Part shown: positions 10,401 through 17,757 of the stretch, piece after piece
How positions within the stretch are numbered: position 1 is the stretch's first letter
Layout: the number at the start of each line of letters is the position of its first letter
Assembly (NCBI GenBank): GCA_947168315.1
Contig: CAMVLL010000013.1
Coordinates: 1 to 38,179 of the forward strand
Direction of reading: 5' to 3'
DNA: 38,179 bases
DNA from: an uncultured Bacteroidota bacterium
GTDB taxonomy: Bacteria > Bacteroidota > Bacteroidia > Bacteroidales > Bacteroidaceae
Made by a program: the position numbers and the translations under genes
The notes under the pieces: generated by a model
Database searches by the model: none
The model's input: only the letters and a program-made list of their open reading frames with translations
What the model was told of the DNA's origin: nothing

Positions 10401-10788
10401 TGAACGTATGTTGTTGTACCGTGAGTTGGACGGTTTGGAAGAAGATAAGGATGTGGACGCATTTAGAACCAGATTACTCGACCGCTTTGGTAAGATTCCT
10501 GAAGAGGCAGAAGAGCTTCTGCAGATTGTACCTCTAAGGCGGATTGCCAAACGTTTGGGAGTGGAGCGAATCTTCCTGAAGTCTGGACAGATGACATTGT
10601 TCTTGGTATCTAATTTGAAGAGTCCTTATTATCAGAGTGACTTGTTTGGTAAGCTAATAAGTTATATTGGGAAGTATCCGCATAATTGTATGTTGCGCGA
10701 GAAGAACGAAAAACGAAGTATGATAATTAAGAACGTGAAGTCTGTTCATCGAGCAGTAGATATTCTGAGAGAAATGGAAAGTCTATAA
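7420..10788 (+). CDS. mfd: Transcription-repair coupling factor Mfd
   Basis: Mfd removes RNA polymerase stalled at DNA lesions and recruits the UvrA repair machinery. The 1122-aa length is normal. The N-terminal UvrB-like region (about 1-340) includes YEPGQYAVRGSIVDVYSF. The RNA polymerase-interacting domain is near 437-460 (IGDYIVHIDHGIGKF). The translocase follows, with Walker A GDVGFGKTEVA (Lys594), DEEQKFG at 689-695, TATPIPRTLQFSL, STTIIESGIDIPN and QLRGRVGRSNKKAFCYLL. The C-terminal regulatory domain contains the RMLLYREL segment. The ATG at 7420 is followed by another at 7426, and either could be used. A -7-like TAATTTTG (7402-7409) lies only about 10 nt upstream, implying a very short leader, but no good -33 is visible. 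No clear terminator follows; 10789-11076 is AT-rich intergenic sequence. Confidence 0.97.
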   Translation: MIMDILDLQRLYTSHPNSSAMTSLLQDASVRTIFLGGLHASAASLFFSTIFQSTSVPVLFILNDLEEAGYFYHDLVQANGDKDILFFPSSYRRAIKYGQSDAASEILRTEVLNRLQNGDAFSVVTYPEALAEKVVSAQRMDEHTLKLKVGMDYGVEHLEEVLFEHGFNLVDYVYEPGQYAVRGSIVDVYSFSSEYPYRIDFFGNEIDSIRTFEVETQLSKEKKDVVVIVPELLGKETSGSVPFLSYLPEQTLVACKDLFWVKERIHTVHDEIISPQAVHAYEGDKRDLLKIGESLIDGPDFLSAVMPFKRIEFGNKPIDVPDASLSFDIDPQPLYHKNFDLVSNSLTDYIERGYTIYICTDSQKQAARLKDIFEERGDHITFKEISKTLHGGFADNQLKCCIFTDHQIFDRFHKYNLRSEKARNGKVALTLKELNEFEIGDYIVHIDHGIGKFGGLIRMPNGNTTQEVIKIIYQHDDVVFVSIHNLHKISKYKGKEGEEPRLSRLGTGAWEKMKDRTKSKIKDIARDLIKLYSQRKHEKGFQYSPDGYLQQELEASFLYEDTPDQLKATQDVKADMESDRPMDRLICGDVGFGKTEVAMRAAFKAVTDGKQVAVLVPTTVLAFQHYQTFTDRLKDFPCKVDYLSRARTAKAITEIKNDLASGKIDIIIGTHKLIGKSIKFKDLGLLIIDEEQKFGVSVKEKLRQMKVNVDTLTLTATPIPRTLQFSLMGARDLSVIQTPPPNRYPIQTEVHGFNEEIITEAINFEMSRNGQVFFVNNRIEKLYELQHLIQTNIPDCRVAVGHGQMEPPELERTITDFVNYDYDVLVSTTIIESGIDIPNVNTIIINNAQNFGLSDLHQLRGRVGRSNKKAFCYLLVPMDGALTPEAKRRLDAIESFSDLGSGIHIAMQDLDIRGAGNMLGAEQSGFIADLGYETYQKILSEAVHELKEEEFASLYADEAQQRKQLIENNFFVEDCQIESDLELLFPELYVPSSSERMLLYRELDGLEEDKDVDAFRTRLLDRFGKIPEEAEELLQIVPLRRIAKRLGVERIFLKSGQMTLFLVSNLKSPYYQSDLFGKLISYIGKYPHNCMLREKNEKRSMIIKNVKSVHRAVDILREMESL

Positions 10789-11076
10789 AACTGAAATATT
10801 TCCTATTCGTATTTGAAAAAGCCGAAACCTTTTACATAAAAATCATGCATAAGCCCTCGAATCTGTGTCACCCATTCTTTTTTTTGTGCATAGACAATAT
10901 TGCTTCTTCATTTTTTTTATAATACAAAATCGTTGAATGAGCATATCCTCGTAGCGTTTTCTGCTTTAATAAATCAATCTCAGAATATTTTTTGAAAAAA
11001 AGTTTGTTAAAAAAGGACGTATTTTTGACTTTTGCTGCTTTATATAGTAGTAATAGTTTAAAGAAGCATCATTAGA

Positions 11077-11625
11077 ATGGACGAAAAAGAGTTAGCCATA
11101 CGTTGTGGTAGGGGAGATAATGTTGCCAGAAAGATGTTGTACGAGCGATATGCCGGACAATTAATGGCAATATGTCTTCGATACTTTACTGACCAAGAGT
11201 CGGCAAAGGATACACTACACGATGCTTTCCTTCGAATTTTCCGTACTATTGATAGCTTTGAGTACCGAGGTAATGGTTCTTTAAAAGCCTGGTTGAGTAA
11301 AGTTACACACTCCATCATTATCAAACAATTAAGGGAGAACAGTCAGAACATGGAGATACCCGTGGATAATTGGGATTTGTTGGATGCTGATGTGGAGGAA
11401 GAACGTGTGAATGAGATCCCGCAAAGGGTGTTGATGCAGTTTATACAAGAACTGCCGAAACAAAAACGACTGGTGTTCAACCTTTATGCTTTTGGAGAGC
11501 TGAGTCATAAAGAGATAGGTGAGATACTTGGTATTTCTGAACGAGGTTCTTCCTCGGAACTGTCACGAGCAAGATTACTATTAATGAATAAGATAAAGCA
11601 ATATAAAGAAAAAAAGAATCAGTAA
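11077..11625 (+). CDS. ECF-type RNA polymerase sigma factor
   Basis: A 182-aa sigma-70 family protein with only regions 2 and 4, the extracytoplasmic-function layout. Region 2 covers about residues 20-95 (YFTDQESAKDTLHDAFLRIF, then SLKAWLSKVTHSII). Region 4, about 120-175, has LPKQKRLVFNLYAFGELSHK followed by EIGEILGISE and SSSELSRARLLL, the DNA-recognition helix-turn-helix. It directs polymerase to a regulon that cannot be read from this window. The next gene starts 3 nt after its stop and looks like its anti-sigma partner. A TATTTTTG -7-like element (11020-11027) lies about 50 nt upstream, with TTTG at wrong spacings (13 or 25 nt), so a house-keeping promoter is uncertain and an ECF-type autoregulated promoter is possible. 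Confidence 0.92.
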   Translation: MDEKELAIRCGRGDNVARKMLYERYAGQLMAICLRYFTDQESAKDTLHDAFLRIFRTIDSFEYRGNGSLKAWLSKVTHSIIIKQLRENSQNMEIPVDNWDLLDADVEEERVNEIPQRVLMQFIQELPKQKRLVFNLYAFGELSHKEIGEILGISERGSSSELSRARLLLMNKIKQYKEKKNQ

Positions 11626-11628
11626 TAT

Positions 11629-13002
11629 ATGAAACAAGATCAATGGTATAATGATTTGCGCAAACGGATGGAGGATTACTCTGAACCTGTCCCTGCTGAC
11701 CTCTGGAATCAGTTGGAACAAGAGTTGAATGTCCTTGAACGTCCTAAAACGATTCCATTTTGGAAACGTTGGCAAGCAGTTGCCGCAGCAGTTGTCGTTG
11801 CTGTTGCCTCTTCTTCCTTGTGGTTTGTGCTTCGTCCTTCGTCTGATTCAGTAGGACTGACAGCAGAGACTTCACAACCAGAACAAATGGTCGAAAATAT
11901 AACGGAAAACTCGTCTGTTTCTACTTTGGAGGATGCTTTCCCAAACGAAGAGAAGATTCGTCAGAACAATAAATCTTCATATGCTACAGTTAGAAAGAGC
12001 TCACCGTTGGTAGCACAACTGATTCCTACTCAAAAACAGGATGAGATGGTAGACGAACAGATCACTACAGATCAACAAGTGGAAGTCGCTGTTGAGAAGC
12101 CGTTGTCTGAAAAGCAAGAGAAAGATGCAGCAAAAAAAGAAAAGTCATCGGTTGTTGAGCAAAAGCCAGTACGGAAAACCTATCAAAAGTCTTCAACACA
12201 GCCTACGGTTTATCCTTCATCAAAGAATAGGAAAGGATGGACGGTTGATATCTATTCGGGTGGAGGACAGATGAGTTCGAACTCTGTAAATGATTACCGT
12301 GTGTTCTCATCAATGGCGTACGCTTCGAAGAGTAAAATAATGTATGATGAAGGTTCTCTATCGATGCCGATCTATAGTGATGGAGATTACTATAATGCAG
12401 GAGGCTCCTCATTAGTTCGAAATCCATTGGGTTATGCCTTCGATAAAGTTGTTTCAGGAAATTCAGATAACAATCATATAGAAACGGAATACAAGCATAA
12501 AACTCCTGTAACCTTTGGTATGTCGTTACGATTCTACTTGGACGAGAAGTGGGCATTGGAAACCGGTCTGATGTATACTTTATTATCGTCCGATTTACAC
12601 TCTGGTAGCAATGATAATTATTATACCCAAGAGCAACGTCTGCATTATGTCGGCATTCCGGTAAAAGCAAGTCGTACGCTTTGGGAGAATAAACGTTTCG
12701 ACATCTATGTATCAGCAGGTGGTGCCGTTGAGAAATGTGTATCAGGTACTTTAGAAAGTGTATATACGTTAAGGGAGGAGAGTAATATTAAAAGTAAAAC
12801 CGACTTGGACATCGACCGTTTGCAATGGTCGGTGAGTGGAGCTGTCGGTGCTCAACTCCATCTGACGAATAAACTTGGCGCATATGTTGAGCCTGGCGTC
12901 AACTATTACTTTGATGACGGCACAAATATTCAGACTATCCGTAAAGAACATCCGCTGAATTTCAACTTAAAATTGGGATTGAGATTGAATATAGGTCGAT
13001 AA
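11629..13002 (+). CDS. Probable dual-membrane anti-sigma factor (inner-membrane helix plus outer-membrane beta-barrel)
   Basis: This 457-aa protein has three parts. Residues 1-46 are a charged cytoplasmic segment (VPADLWNQLEQEL) placed like anti-sigma domains that bind region-2/4 sigma factors. Residues ~47-69 form one strongly hydrophobic helix (VAAAVVVAVASSSLWFVL). Residues 70-205 are a low-complexity Ser/Gln/Lys/Glu linker long enough to cross the periplasm. Residues ~206-457 consist of alternating beta strands with glycine turns (VDIYSGGGQM, TFGMSLRFYLDEKWALETGL, GAYVEPGVNYYF, NFNLKLGLRLNIG), as in the Bacteroidetes outer-membrane beta-barrel family. Anti-sigma factors spanning both membranes (Dma proteins) are reported from Bacteroides thetaiotaomicron, and this fits that layout. 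It follows the ECF sigma gene by 3 nt. The anti-sigma role is inferred from position and architecture. Confidence 0.78.
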   Translation: MKQDQWYNDLRKRMEDYSEPVPADLWNQLEQELNVLERPKTIPFWKRWQAVAAAVVVAVASSSLWFVLRPSSDSVGLTAETSQPEQMVENITENSSVSTLEDAFPNEEKIRQNNKSSYATVRKSSPLVAQLIPTQKQDEMVDEQITTDQQVEVAVEKPLSEKQEKDAAKKEKSSVVEQKPVRKTYQKSSTQPTVYPSSKNRKGWTVDIYSGGGQMSSNSVNDYRVFSSMAYASKSKIMYDEGSLSMPIYSDGDYYNAGGSSLVRNPLGYAFDKVVSGNSDNNHIETEYKHKTPVTFGMSLRFYLDEKWALETGLMYTLLSSDLHSGSNDNYYTQEQRLHYVGIPVKASRTLWENKRFDIYVSAGGAVEKCVSGTLESVYTLREESNIKSKTDLDIDRLQWSVSGAVGAQLHLTNKLGAYVEPGVNYYFDDGTNIQTIRKEHPLNFNLKLGLRLNIGR

Positions 13003-13073
13003 TCTTTGTTTAATCGTGGCAGATGGCAATCTAAAGGCAATCGTTCGTATCTAAGAAAATAAAAAAAGGAATC

Positions 13074-13117
13074 AAGACTCGGAATTATTATGATGATAGT
13101 TTCGGGTCTTTTTTTAT
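13074..13117 (+). terminator. Rho-independent terminator of the sigma/anti-sigma operon
   Basis: AAGACTCGGAA (13074-13084) pairs with TTTCGGGTCTT (13100-13110) in an 11-bp stem with two G-U pairs, followed by a run of T. The T-run merges into the -7 element of the next gene. Confidence 0.8.
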
Positions 13118-13122
13118 TTTTG
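13115..13122 (+). promoter_or_regulatory. -7 element (TATTTTTG) of the alcohol dehydrogenase gene
   Basis: An exact TAnnTTTG match 20 nt before the ATG at 13143, starting inside the T-tract of the preceding terminator. No convincing -33 TTTG is seen at the expected distance because that space is taken by the terminator stem. Confidence 0.4.
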
Positions 13123-13142
13123 TATCATCAATAGAAAAAGAT

Positions 13143-14282
13143 ATGAATAAGTTTGATTATCAGTTCCCTATCCGGATTCATTTTGGACAGGGATGTTTTG
13201 AGGATTCTTTGCGTAAGGAGCTCCGTAGCTGTGGGCAGAAAGTGCTATTTGCTTATGGAAAAAGCTCAATCTGGCGTACTGGTCTATACGATCGTGTAAT
13301 GTCGTTATTACACGAGGCTGGAAAAGAGGTGGTAGAGTTTGGAGGAATCATGCCAAATCCCACTTATGCAAAGGTGCAGGAAGGTGCTCATATCGTTCGT
13401 GAGCAGAAAATCGACTTTATCCTGGCCGTAGGCGGAGGGAGTGTAAGCGATTGTTGCAAGATTGTTTCTGCTCAAGCTAGACTTAATGAAGATATTTGGG
13501 ATTATGAAAATCAGAAATGTCTGAAGCCGACGGATTTTGTGCCGATGGGCGTAGTTGTGACTGCCAGCGGAACCGGGTCGGAAGAGAATAATAGTGCGGT
13601 CATCACTCATGAGGAGTTGCGTATAAAACAAGATCTGTGGGGACCATATCCGGAATTTTCTATCTTGGATCCGGATTTGACGAAGACTGTTCCGATGAAA
13701 CAGGTCATCAGTGGTGCGTTCGACTCACTTAGCCATTGTATGGAGACATATTTTGGACGTCCATACGAGACAAATGTCAGTGATGAGATCAATGAATCCG
13801 TTCAACGTAACATTATTCGTAACCTTCGTCGGATAGCAAAGAATCCTGAAGATGATTTTGCACGGTCAGAACTGATGTGGGATTCGGCAATGGCCGAGAA
13901 TAATATCCTAAAGATTGGGAAGCAGACCGATTTCCAGTGTCATATGATCGAACATCAGTTGGGTGCCTATACCGATTGCAATCATGGTCAAGGTCTGGCT
14001 GTACTACATCCTACGCTGTATCGTCATATCTATCCGTTTGCAAAAGAAAAGTTTACTCGCTGGGCGCAAGTGGTGTGGTTCGTTCAGAATGCTGAGGATG
14101 GAATTGACGCGCTAGAAAACTTGATTCGTGAGGTCGGACTTCCAACTTCTCTATTTGAGATGGGTATTTCACTGGATGAAGAAACCGTGCAAGCCATTGC
14201 CGAATCAACGATTATACGTCCGGGATGCTGCAAACAATTGACTGCTGAGGAGATTGTAGAGATATTTAGGAAATGTATTTAA
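13143..14282 (+). CDS. Iron-containing alcohol dehydrogenase, YqhD/BDH type
   Basis: A 379-aa group III alcohol dehydrogenase, a cytoplasmic NAD(P)H-dependent enzyme reducing aldehydes to alcohols. The nucleotide-binding GGGS is at 97-100. The metal ligands are Asp194 and His198 (AFDSLSHCME), His267 (CHMIEHQLGAY) and His281 (CNHGQG). These four positions are the same numbers I recall for E. coli YqhD, so the match is close and full length. YqhD-like enzymes prefer NADPH and act on many short aldehydes; the true substrate here (butanal, methylglyoxal-type or lipid aldehydes) cannot be told. It stands alone between two terminators. Confidence 0.92.
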   Translation: MNKFDYQFPIRIHFGQGCFEDSLRKELRSCGQKVLFAYGKSSIWRTGLYDRVMSLLHEAGKEVVEFGGIMPNPTYAKVQEGAHIVREQKIDFILAVGGGSVSDCCKIVSAQARLNEDIWDYENQKCLKPTDFVPMGVVVTASGTGSEENNSAVITHEELRIKQDLWGPYPEFSILDPDLTKTVPMKQVISGAFDSLSHCMETYFGRPYETNVSDEINESVQRNIIRNLRRIAKNPEDDFARSELMWDSAMAENNILKIGKQTDFQCHMIEHQLGAYTDCNHGQGLAVLHPTLYRHIYPFAKEKFTRWAQVVWFVQNAEDGIDALENLIREVGLPTSLFEMGISLDEETVQAIAESTIIRPGCCKQLTAEEIVEIFRKCI

Positions 14283-14314
14283 TAAAACAAGATAGAATTA
14301 TTCAGATTCGTGAA

Positions 14315-14349
14315 AAAGTTGGAGAAGTACTTGTGACTTCTCCAACTTT
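14315..14349 (+). terminator. Terminator after the alcohol dehydrogenase gene
   Basis: A perfect 14-bp stem, AAAGTTGGAGAAGT (14315-14328) against 14336-14349, with a 7-nt loop, followed by a T-rich stretch. Confidence 0.85.
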
Positions 14350-14362
14350 ATTCTTACCTTTG
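14331..14362 (+). promoter_or_regulatory. Promoter of the rpe-comEC unit, overlapping the upstream terminator
   Basis: TACCTTTG (14355-14362) matches the -7 element exactly. TTG at 14331-14333 lies 21 nt upstream as a partial -33, in the loop of the preceding terminator. The predicted start is near 14369, about 15 nt before the rpe ATG. Confidence 0.5.
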
Positions 14363-14383
14363 CTATGAAATAAAAATGAGACT

Positions 14384-15046
14384 ATGATACCACTTATTTC
14401 ACCATCGTTGCTATCTGCTAATTTCGCATGTCTGCAAGACGATATAGAACAGATAAATAAGAGTGAAGCTGATTGGCTTCATTTGGATGTGATGGATGGG
14501 GTATTCGTACCCAATATTTCGTTTGGCTTTCCCGTTCTGAAGCATGTTGCCCGTCTTTCTCAGAAACCCTTGGATGTTCATCTGATGATAGTAGAACCAG
14601 AGAAGTTTATCCAGGAAGTAAAGGACTTGGGTGCCATGATGATGAACGTACATTTCGAGGCAACGACACATCTTCATCGTGTCGTCCAACAGATTAAGGA
14701 TGCAGGGATGAAGGCTGCTGTCACATTAAATCCTTCTACACCTGTTTGCATGGTTTCGGATATCATCGCTGACTTAGATATGGTACTGCTGATGAGTGTG
14801 AACCCGGGTTTTGGAGGACAGAAGTTTATTACACACACACTAACTAAAGTAAAAGAAATGAGAGATTTGATTGAACGTACCAATTCACACGCCCTGATTG
14901 AGATTGATGGTGGCGTGAATTTAGAAACAGCCCAGCAATTGGTTAATGCCGGTGCTGATGTCCTTGTAGCCGGCAATGCCATTTTCAAGGCACCCGACAA
15001 AATACAGATGATTCATCAGTTGAAGCAACTTAGACCAGCGGAATAA
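14384..15046 (+). CDS. rpe: Ribulose-phosphate 3-epimerase
   Basis: Interconverts ribulose 5-phosphate and xylulose 5-phosphate in the pentose phosphate pathway. The 220-aa length is normal for this TIM-barrel enzyme. It starts ISPSLLSANFACL and carries WLHLDVMDGVFVPNISFG (metal ligand His and catalytic Asp), LDVHLMIVEP, NVHFEA, MSVNPGFGGQKF (phosphate and substrate loop) and LIEIDGGVN (second catalytic Asp). The stop codon is directly followed by the ATG of the ComEC gene with no spacing, so the two are probably co-translated. tkt and rpiB, which act in the same pathway, are at the far end of the window in a separate operon. Confidence 0.97.
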   Translation: MIPLISPSLLSANFACLQDDIEQINKSEADWLHLDVMDGVFVPNISFGFPVLKHVARLSQKPLDVHLMIVEPEKFIQEVKDLGAMMMNVHFEATTHLHRVVQQIKDAGMKAAVTLNPSTPVCMVSDIIADLDMVLLMSVNPGFGGQKFITHTLTKVKEMRDLIERTNSHALIEIDGGVNLETAQQLVNAGADVLVAGNAIFKAPDKIQMIHQLKQLRPAE

Positions 15047-16558
15047 ATGTTCCGTTCGTATCCCATACTCCTGCTAACGGTTCTGTTGGCAGGAGGTATT
15101 TATTTGTCGGATACCTTTTTTCATTCACCCAACGTCCTCTCTCTGCATTTGGGCATCCTGACAGTGCTGACGCTCGTCCTGCTGATGAGTGCCATCTTTC
15201 GTTCGTATCGTTATCGATGGGTGTTCGGCCTCGTTCTTTTCCTTTGGATGATGACGTTTGGAAGTGTGTTGGTGCAATATGAAAACAGTGTGTTAAGCCC
15301 CACTTGGAACCCAAACCGACAAATATATCACGGAGTCGTCTTAGAACCCACAAGGGAACGAGCCAAGACCTACTGTTGCAGGATGAAGGTAGATAGGAGA
15401 GAAGTGCTTGTTTATATTATGAAAGACAGTCTTTCAAGTCGGATTTCGCCTTTCGACAGTCTGATTTTTCGCACTCAACTATCAGTCCCCGAAGCCAATT
15501 ATTCAAGATCACTTAGTGGTGTAGGCATCGTTTTTCGTGGACAGTGGGTGAATTGTGGAAAGGCACGTTCCAGTATCCGTCAATCTGCCATGAAATGTAG
15601 GACAAATCTTCTTCATATCATTCAAGAATGGGGTATGCCAGAGGAGCAAGGTTTGATTAATGCTTTGGCTGTAGGCAATAAAGCAGAGTTGAATGCTGAT
15701 CAACGTACTCATTTTTCCCAGGCAGGAGTAGGCCATGTGTTAGCTTTGTCGGGATTGCATGTGGGCATTATATGGGGGGTGTTGGTATTCCTGTTGTCGC
15801 CTTTCCGAAAAAGTTTGGCCGGACGGGTGATAAGTTGGGTTGTGATGACCGTTGTCTTATGGGCATATGCCTTTGTAACAGGTTTGGCCGCTTCGGTAGT
15901 GAGAGCCGTGGCAATGTGTTTGTTGATTGAGTTAGGACGGATTCGGCATAGCAGGATATCGACGATCAATATTCTTTCGGCAGTGGCTGGAGGGATGCTA
16001 ATCTATCATCCATATTATTTATACGATGTCGGGTTTCAGTTATCCTTTCTGGCGGTGTTGTCCATCTGTATTTGTTATCGCCCGCTTTGTGATATGATTA
16101 GTTTGTCCAATCCGTTCCTTTCGTATCTGTGGAAGCTTCTTTGTGTTTCGTTTTCGGCGCAAATAGGAACGGCTCCTTTGGTGGCATTTTACTTTGGTTC
16201 CTTCCCTGTATATTTTCTTCTTGGCAACTTGTTGATTACACCTTTGATACCCCTCATTCTATATCTTATCATTTTATCCTTCTCGACAGCCGTTTTGCCG
16301 CCTGTTCACACATGTATGCTTTGGCTTTTGAAACAAACTGCCCATTTTGTGACCTATCTGACCGATCAAATCAGCATGTTTCCGTACTCTGTTATTCGGT
16401 TCACCTCCGTATCATCCTTGAGCGTTGTATGGACCTATCTCTTCCTTGCTTCCATTATTTTTACTTTCTCGTCGCGGAAGAGACAAAATAAAATAGTTAC
16501 GCTGGTTGTCATTTGGCTGGGTACTGTTTTATGTTTGTCGGATGTGTATAGATGCTGA
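15047..16558 (+). CDS. ComEC/Rec2-family DNA-uptake channel protein, without C-terminal nuclease-like domain
   Basis: A 503-aa polytopic membrane protein. Residues 1-70 contain two or three membrane segments, followed by a soluble OB-like stretch (about 75-165). The Competence domain begins near 195 with the family signature spread over NALAVGNKAELNADQRTHF, SQAGVGHVLALSGLHVGIIW and VTGLAASVVRAVAMC, then several more membrane helices to the C-terminus. ComEC forms the inner-membrane channel for single-stranded DNA in natural transformation. The metallo-beta-lactamase-like domain found after the channel in B. subtilis ComEC is absent, which is common for short Bacteroidetes versions. It abuts rpe. 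Whether it mediates DNA uptake here is unknown. Confidence 0.88.
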   Translation: MFRSYPILLLTVLLAGGIYLSDTFFHSPNVLSLHLGILTVLTLVLLMSAIFRSYRYRWVFGLVLFLWMMTFGSVLVQYENSVLSPTWNPNRQIYHGVVLEPTRERAKTYCCRMKVDRREVLVYIMKDSLSSRISPFDSLIFRTQLSVPEANYSRSLSGVGIVFRGQWVNCGKARSSIRQSAMKCRTNLLHIIQEWGMPEEQGLINALAVGNKAELNADQRTHFSQAGVGHVLALSGLHVGIIWGVLVFLLSPFRKSLAGRVISWVVMTVVLWAYAFVTGLAASVVRAVAMCLLIELGRIRHSRISTINILSAVAGGMLIYHPYYLYDVGFQLSFLAVLSICICYRPLCDMISLSNPFLSYLWKLLCVSFSAQIGTAPLVAFYFGSFPVYFLLGNLLITPLIPLILYLIILSFSTAVLPPVHTCMLWLLKQTAHFVTYLTDQISMFPYSVIRFTSVSSLSVVWTYLFLASIIFTFSSRKRQNKIVTLVVIWLGTVLCLSDVYRC

Positions 16559-16634
16559 AAAATATGAATAACTTGTTGAAAATGCTGAATGATAATAAAA
16601 AATGTCGTATCTTCGCAAAGCAAAAATAACCAAG

Positions 16635-17672
16635 ATGTTATCAAGAATTATCGATCAGAATGATATTGACCATTTTAAGAAGTGGTTGGATAGAGCAGAG
16701 CGAATAGTCATTACGACACATACTTCTCCTGATGGTGATGCTATCGGCTCATCATTAGGATTATGGCATTATTTGAAGCTGCAGGGAAAGGATGTGCATG
16801 TGATTATTCCGAATAATTTCCCTGATTTCCTTCGCTGGATGAATGGAACAGCAGAAATTGTACGATATGATAAGCATAAAGAGCAGGCAGACCAACTGAT
16901 TGCCGATGCCGATATTATTTGTTGTCTGGATTACAATGAGATCAGCCGTATTGACGCGGTAGGAGAACCGGTTCTTGCATCGAAAGCAAAGAAAATCATG
17001 ATAGACCATCACTTGCATCCGAGTGATTTCTGTGGCATTATCATCTCTCATCCTGAAATCTCCTCCGCCTCCGAGTTAGTCTTCCGTTTTATCTGTCGTT
17101 TGGGTGGATTTAATGAGATCTCGTTCGAGGCCGCTGAGTGTATTTATTGTGGTATGATGACTGATACCGGAAGTTTTACCTATAATTCAAACAATCCTGA
17201 GATCTACTACATTATCAGTGAGTTAATGTCGAAGGGAATTGACAAGGATGTTATCTATCGCCGGGTTTATAATACCTATTCCGAAGGTCGTCTTCGTTTG
17301 CAAGGCTATGTGCTTTATTGTAAGATGAAACTGTTCCAGGAGTACAATGCAGCCTTGATTACTTTGAGTAGGGAAGAGCAGAAACGTTTCCATTATAACA
17401 AAGGTGATACAGAAGGATTGGTAAACCTTCCTTTGTCGGTGAAGGACATTGTTTTTTCCGCCTTTTTACGTGAGGACACCGAGAAGAAGATGATAAAAAT
17501 ATCATTGCGTTCCACAGGCTCGTTCCCATGTAATCAGATTGCCTCTGAATATTTCGGCGGAGGAGGCCATCTGAACGCATCCGGCGGAGAATTCTACGGT
17601 CCGTTAGAGGAGGCAGAGAACCTTTTCAAGCAAGCATTGGTTAAATATAAGGCCCTATTAAATAAAAAATAG
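16635..17672 (+). CDS. DHH-family phosphoesterase, NrnA-like (oligoribonuclease / pAp phosphatase)
   Basis: From the ATG at 16635 the protein is 345 aa, the usual size for NrnA. DHH-family metal-binding residues are visible in order: THTSPDGDAIGSS (Asp33, Asp35), CLDYNE (Asp99), MIDHHLHP (the DHH motif at 124-126) and MTDTGSF. The DHHA1 domain ends with FGGGGHLNASGG, which binds substrate. NrnA enzymes degrade short RNA fragments and dephosphorylate 3'-phosphoadenosine 5'-phosphate in the cytoplasm. An in-frame ATG at 16602 would add 11 basic residues. I prefer 16635 because family members begin close to it and because a promoter-like TATCTTCG lies at 16608-16615. The function is assigned by family. 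Confidence 0.88.
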   Translation: MLSRIIDQNDIDHFKKWLDRAERIVITTHTSPDGDAIGSSLGLWHYLKLQGKDVHVIIPNNFPDFLRWMNGTAEIVRYDKHKEQADQLIADADIICCLDYNEISRIDAVGEPVLASKAKKIMIDHHLHPSDFCGIIISHPEISSASELVFRFICRLGGFNEISFEAAECIYCGMMTDTGSFTYNSNNPEIYYIISELMSKGIDKDVIYRRVYNTYSEGRLRLQGYVLYCKMKLFQEYNAALITLSREEQKRFHYNKGDTEGLVNLPLSVKDIVFSAFLREDTEKKMIKISLRSTGSFPCNQIASEYFGGGGHLNASGGEFYGPLEEAENLFKQALVKYKALLNKK

Positions 17673-17725
17673 TTATTTAAATATAATTGCCATGTACCGA
17701 TGATGGTATTTAGCAACCAATTTGC

Positions 17726-17733
17726 TACTTTTG
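17726..17733 (+). promoter_or_regulatory. -7 element (TACTTTTG) upstream of the DUF4827-glmM unit
   Basis: An exact TAnnTTTG match with a predicted start near 17740, about 18 nt before the ATG at 17758. No clear -33 is visible at the expected distance. Confidence 0.4.
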
Positions 17734-17757
17734 TGCGATAATTATAAAAGAATTAAG

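Noticed and set aside
10789-11076. Possible small gene or RNA between mfd and the sigma factor
   Set aside because: AT-rich sequence with no supported ORF, no strong hairpin and no convincing terminator. Only -33/-7-like elements at wrong spacing.
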